A stretch of 35,339 bases of DNA from Stomatobaculum sp. (GTDB lineage Bacteria; Bacillota_A; Clostridia; Lachnospirales; Lachnospiraceae). Shown here piece after piece: positions 33,004 to 35,339 of the stretch (the first letter of the stretch is position 1; each line of letters starts with the position of its first letter). Location: the NCBI GenBank assembly GCA_017449925.1, contig JAFSYO010000100.1, forward strand, positions 1 through 35,339, in the 5' to 3' direction. The notes below the pieces were generated by a model that had not been told where the DNA came from, did no database searches, and saw only the letters and a program-made list of their open reading frames with translations. The position numbers and the translations under genes were made by a program.

Positions 33004-34035
33004 ATGATTAAAGAAGCTATCGTAAAAATCGTGAGCAAAGGGGATCTCACCTATGATGAGGCCTACACCGTAATGAATGAGATCATGAGCGGGGAGACGT
33101 CGGCCACCCAGAACGCAGCGTTCCTGGCGGCCCTCTCCACGAAGAGCGCCAGGGCGGAGACCACGGATGAGATCGCTGGCTGCGCCGCGGCCATGCGGGA
33201 CCACGCGACCCGGGTGGAGACAGGGATGGACCTGTTCGAGATCGTCGGCACCGGCGGGGACAATGCGGGAAGCTTCAACATTTCCACCACTTCCGCCCTG
33301 GTGGCGGCGACAGCCGGGATGAAGGTGGCGAAGCACGGGAACCGGGCGGCTTCCTCCCTGTGCGGCACGGCGGACTGCCTGGAGGCCCTGGGCGTGAACA
33401 TCAACCAAAGCCCCGCCCGCTGCATCGAGCTTCTGAACGAGGTGGGCATGTGCTTCTTCTTCGCCCAGAAGTACCACACCTCCATGAAGTATGTGGGCGC
33501 CATCCGGAGAGAACTGGGATTCCGGACGGTCTTCAACATCCTGGGGCCGCTGACGAACCCCGGATCGCCCTCCATGCAGCTGCTGGGCGTGTATGACGAC
33601 TATCTGGTGGAGCCCCTGGCCCAGGTCCTGGTGAACCTCGGGGTGCGGCGCGGCATGGTGGTCTACGGCATGGACAAGCTGGACGAGATCTCCGTCAGCG
33701 CGCCCACAAGGATCTGTGAGATCCGGGACGGATGGTTCCGTTCCTACGTGATCAAGCCGGAGGATTTCGGGCTGGCGCGCTGCGCGAAGGAAGAATTGAA
33801 GGGCGGAAGCCCCGCAGAGAACGCCGACATCACCCGCGCCATCCTCGGCGGACAGAAGGGACACAGGCGGGACGCGGTGCTGCTGAACGCAGGAGCGGCG
33901 CTGTATATCGGCGGCAAGGCAGAGAGCATGAAAGAGGGCGTTGCCCTGGCGGCGGAGATCCTGGATTCCGGGAAGGCGCTGGAGACGCTGGAAAAGCTGA
34001 TCGAGGTCAGCAACCGGCCGGAAGAAAACAACTGA
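33004..34035 (+). CDS. trpD: Anthranilate phosphoribosyltransferase
   Basis: A 343-residue enzyme of tryptophan synthesis joining anthranilate and PRPP. Signature motifs: [14 protein letters not shown] (82-95) for PRPP binding, [11 protein letters not shown] (108-118), and the Mg/PRPP-binding acidic pair in [10 protein letters not shown]. There is no TrpG glutaminase fused to its N-terminus. It is first behind the T-box, with GGAAAGGAG before the ATG. trpE and trpG, which usually precede trpD in Clostridia, are absent here and must lie elsewhere or be missing. Confidence 0.96.
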   Translation: MIKEAIVKIVSKGDLTYDEAYTVMNEIMSGETSATQNAAFLAALSTKSARAETTDEIAGCAAAMRDHATRVETGMDLFEIVGTGGDNAGSFNISTTSALVAATAGMKVAKHGNRAASSLCGTADCLEALGVNINQSPARCIELLNEVGMCFFFAQKYHTSMKYVGAIRRELGFRTVFNILGPLTNPGSPSMQLLGVYDDYLVEPLAQVLVNLGVRRGMVVYGMDKLDEISVSAPTRICEIRDGWFRSYVIKPEDFGLARCAKEELKGGSPAENADITRAILGGQKGHRRDAVLLNAGAALYIGGKAESMKEGVALAAEILDSGKALETLEKLIEVSNRPEENN

Positions 34036-34092
34036 CGGAAGCGATACATCAGGGGGTAAAGAACCCACGAACCGGTTTGCCGGGAGGGAGAC

Positions 34093-34926
34093 ATGAATAT
34101 TCTTGAAAAACTGGCGCAGCACGCCAGGGAGCGGACAGAGGAAGCGAAGCGAAGGATCTCTGCGGAGGAGATGCGGAGCATGGCGGAGGCGATGTATCAC
34201 GCAGAACTCTCAGGAAAGACAAAGCCGGAAGGAAATGCGGCGCCCGGAAGCGTGATCCCGCCCTTTGAGGCAGCGCTCAGGAAGCCGGGTCTCTCCTTCA
34301 TCTGCGAGTGCAAGAAGGCATCTCCCTCCAAAGGACTGATCGCTCCGGAGTTTCCGTATCTTCAGATCGCGAAGGAATACGAAGCTGCCGGCGCGGACTG
34401 CATCTCCGTGCTGACGGAGCCGAAGTGGTTCCTGGGCAGTGACGCGTATCTGAAAGAGATCGCAGCGGCGGTGCGGATCCCCTGTCTCCGGTAGGATTTT
34501 ACGGTGGATCCATACTTGATCTGGGAAGCATAGACCCTGGGGGCCGGCGCGGTGCTGCTGATCGTCTCCCTGCTGGAGGGGAGTGAACTCCGGGAGTATC
34601 TGCAGATCAGCGACGAACTCGGGCTTTCCGCGCTGACGGAAGTGCATGATGAAGCGGAGGCGGAGACAGCGGTGAGAGCCGGCGCGCGGATCATCGGCGT
34701 GAACAACAGGAACCTGAAGGATTTTACGGTGGACACGGGGAACAGCCGCCGCCTGCGGGAGAGGATCCCGGAGGAAGTGCTGTTCGTCTCCGAGAGCGGT
34801 GTAAAGAACGCGGAGGATGTCGCCGCTCTCCGGGCGGCGGGCGCGGACGCGGTGCTGATCGGAGAGGCACTGATGAAGGCGCCGGACAAGAAACAGAAAT
34901 TAAGAGAACTGCGGGAGACTGGCTGA
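34093..34926 (+). pseudogene. trpC: Indole-3-glycerol-phosphate synthase with two in-frame TAG codons
   Basis: One uninterrupted frame of 277 codons encodes a full-length TrpC except for TAG at codon 134 (34492-34494) and codon 147 (34531-34533). The context is LR-[TAG]-DFTVDPYLIWEA-[TAG]-TLG. The first TAG replaces the lysine of the KDF motif, a catalytic residue of this enzyme (K110 in Sulfolobus, K114 in E. coli). The second sits where related sequences often have Lys or Arg. All other active-site landmarks are intact: [11 protein letters not shown], the Glu of LTEVHDEAE, the Asn of GVNNRNL and SESG. There is no frameshift or other decay. It is either a very recent pseudogene, a read-through gene, or contains two sequence errors. 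Confidence 0.85.
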
Positions 34927-34983
34927 AAAAGGACTGAGATCAGACGGGTCCCGGTATCGGCGAAGATGGGGAGAAAGAGAGAA

Positions 34984-35339
34984 ATGACGAGGATCAAGCT
35001 GTGCGGCCTGTCGCGGCTGCAGGACATTGAGACGGCGAATGCGCTTCTGCCGGAATACGTCGGGTTCGTATTCGCCCCGAAGAGCAGACGGTATGTGACG
35101 CGGCAGCACGCGGCGGATCTGAAAAAGCATCTGGCTCCGGGGATCCGGGCGGTGGGCGTCTTCGTGGACGAGCCGCCGGAGAACGTCGCGAAGATCGCGA
35201 AGCGCGGCATCATCGACCTCGTGCAGCTCCACGGCAGCGAGGACGAAACGTATCTACGTCGGCTGCGGGAGCTGACGGCGGCGCCGCTGATCCAGGCCTT
35301 CCGGATCCGGTCGGGGAAGGATCTTGCGGCGGCGGAGCG
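34984..35339 (+). CDS. trpF: Phosphoribosylanthranilate isomerase (partial, runs off the window)
   Basis: The first 118 codons of TrpF, which isomerises phosphoribosylanthranilate to the carboxyphenylamino-ribulotide used by TrpC. Diagnostic stretches: TRIKLCGLSRLQDI with the catalytic Cys, YVGFVFAPKSRRYV, AVGVFVDEPP and IDLVQLHGSED; the catalytic Asp lies beyond the cut. ATG at 34984; an in-frame ATG six codons earlier (34966) is possible because the ribosome site (GGGGAG, GAAAGAG) is weak. It lies 57 bp after trpC. The frame is open with no TAG in the visible part. Confidence 0.95.
   Translation, partial: MTRIKLCGLSRLQDIETANALLPEYVGFVFAPKSRRYVTRQHAADLKKHLAPGIRAVGVFVDEPPENVAKIAKRGIIDLVQLHGSEDETYLRRLRELTAAPLIQAFRIRSGKDLAAAE

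Noticed and set aside
34480..34560. Frameshift as the cause of the broken trpC
   Set aside because: Both halves and the linking segment are in the same frame; the protein sequence continues correctly through the two TAG codons, so the lesions are nonsense substitutions only.

Overview
The window reads as a chromosomal stretch of a GC-rich anaerobic Firmicute (class Clostridia, probably Lachnospiraceae). Supporting signs are strong AGGAGG-type ribosome binding sites, TTGACA/TATAAT promoters, a T-box in front of trp genes, an Rrf2-type regulator beside iscS-iscU, glucan/choline-binding-type cell wall repeats, and a cytoplasmic and transport gene set typical of gut Clostridia. I see no insertion sequence, prophage or CRISPR array. 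The family and genus are inference only.

Layout. (1) 1-4289, minus strand: a GntR/FCD regulator, then a probable operon of a VUT-family (queuosine-precursor type) transporter behind a preQ1-I-like leader, an amidase and an amidohydrolase, closed by a hairpin terminator. (2) 4290-13056, plus strand: a divergent promoter region full of TTGTATACAA-like boxes, then a ribose-type ABC importer (lipoprotein, permease, double ATPase, permease), an amidohydrolase, a D-2-hydroxyacid dehydrogenase and an FGGY sugar kinase. This is a catabolic locus for an unidentified sugar or sugar acid, probably controlled by the GntR protein. (3) 13057-13610: an AT-rich non-coding island with three inverted-repeat modules of identical geometry, a 12-copy 9-bp tandem repeat and two C/G-run palindromes. 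(4) 13693-16881: an HD-domain protein, an AMP-forming acyl-CoA ligase with its own promoter and a structured leader, and a secreted cell-wall-binding-repeat protein. (5) 16982-23359, minus strand: a sodium:solute symporter with phased TTTAAA boxes above its promoter, a D-Ala-D-Ala carboxypeptidase, a membrane SH3 protein, and an mtnN / CoA-transferase pair. (6) 23514-28427: trmB, trxA, tRNA-Lys(CTT), gpmI, a coiled-coil hypothetical protein and cysK. (7) 28510-32505: a sulfur/Fe-S block with metY (upstream of cysK, same strand), iscU, iscS and a divergent Rrf2-family regulator. (8) 32580-35339: a T-box leader, trpD, a trpC interrupted by two in-frame TAG codons, and the start of trpF running off the window.

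The most interesting signals are regulatory or decoding-related. The leaders of metY and iscS share a 58-nt block that is identical and highly foldable, placed 42-43 nt before each start codon. The metY leader also carries a 40-codon peptide with tandem Cys codons and mutually exclusive CCCGGG hairpins. Both promoters, and that of the Rrf2 gene, share a CCTACT...AATAGG-like box. In trpC both TAG codons fall where this family normally has lysine (one is the catalytic Lys of the KDF motif), and none of the 30 gene ends readable in the window uses TAG. Together these suggest either a very recent pseudogene or some form of UAG suppression or recoding; the sequence alone cannot decide.
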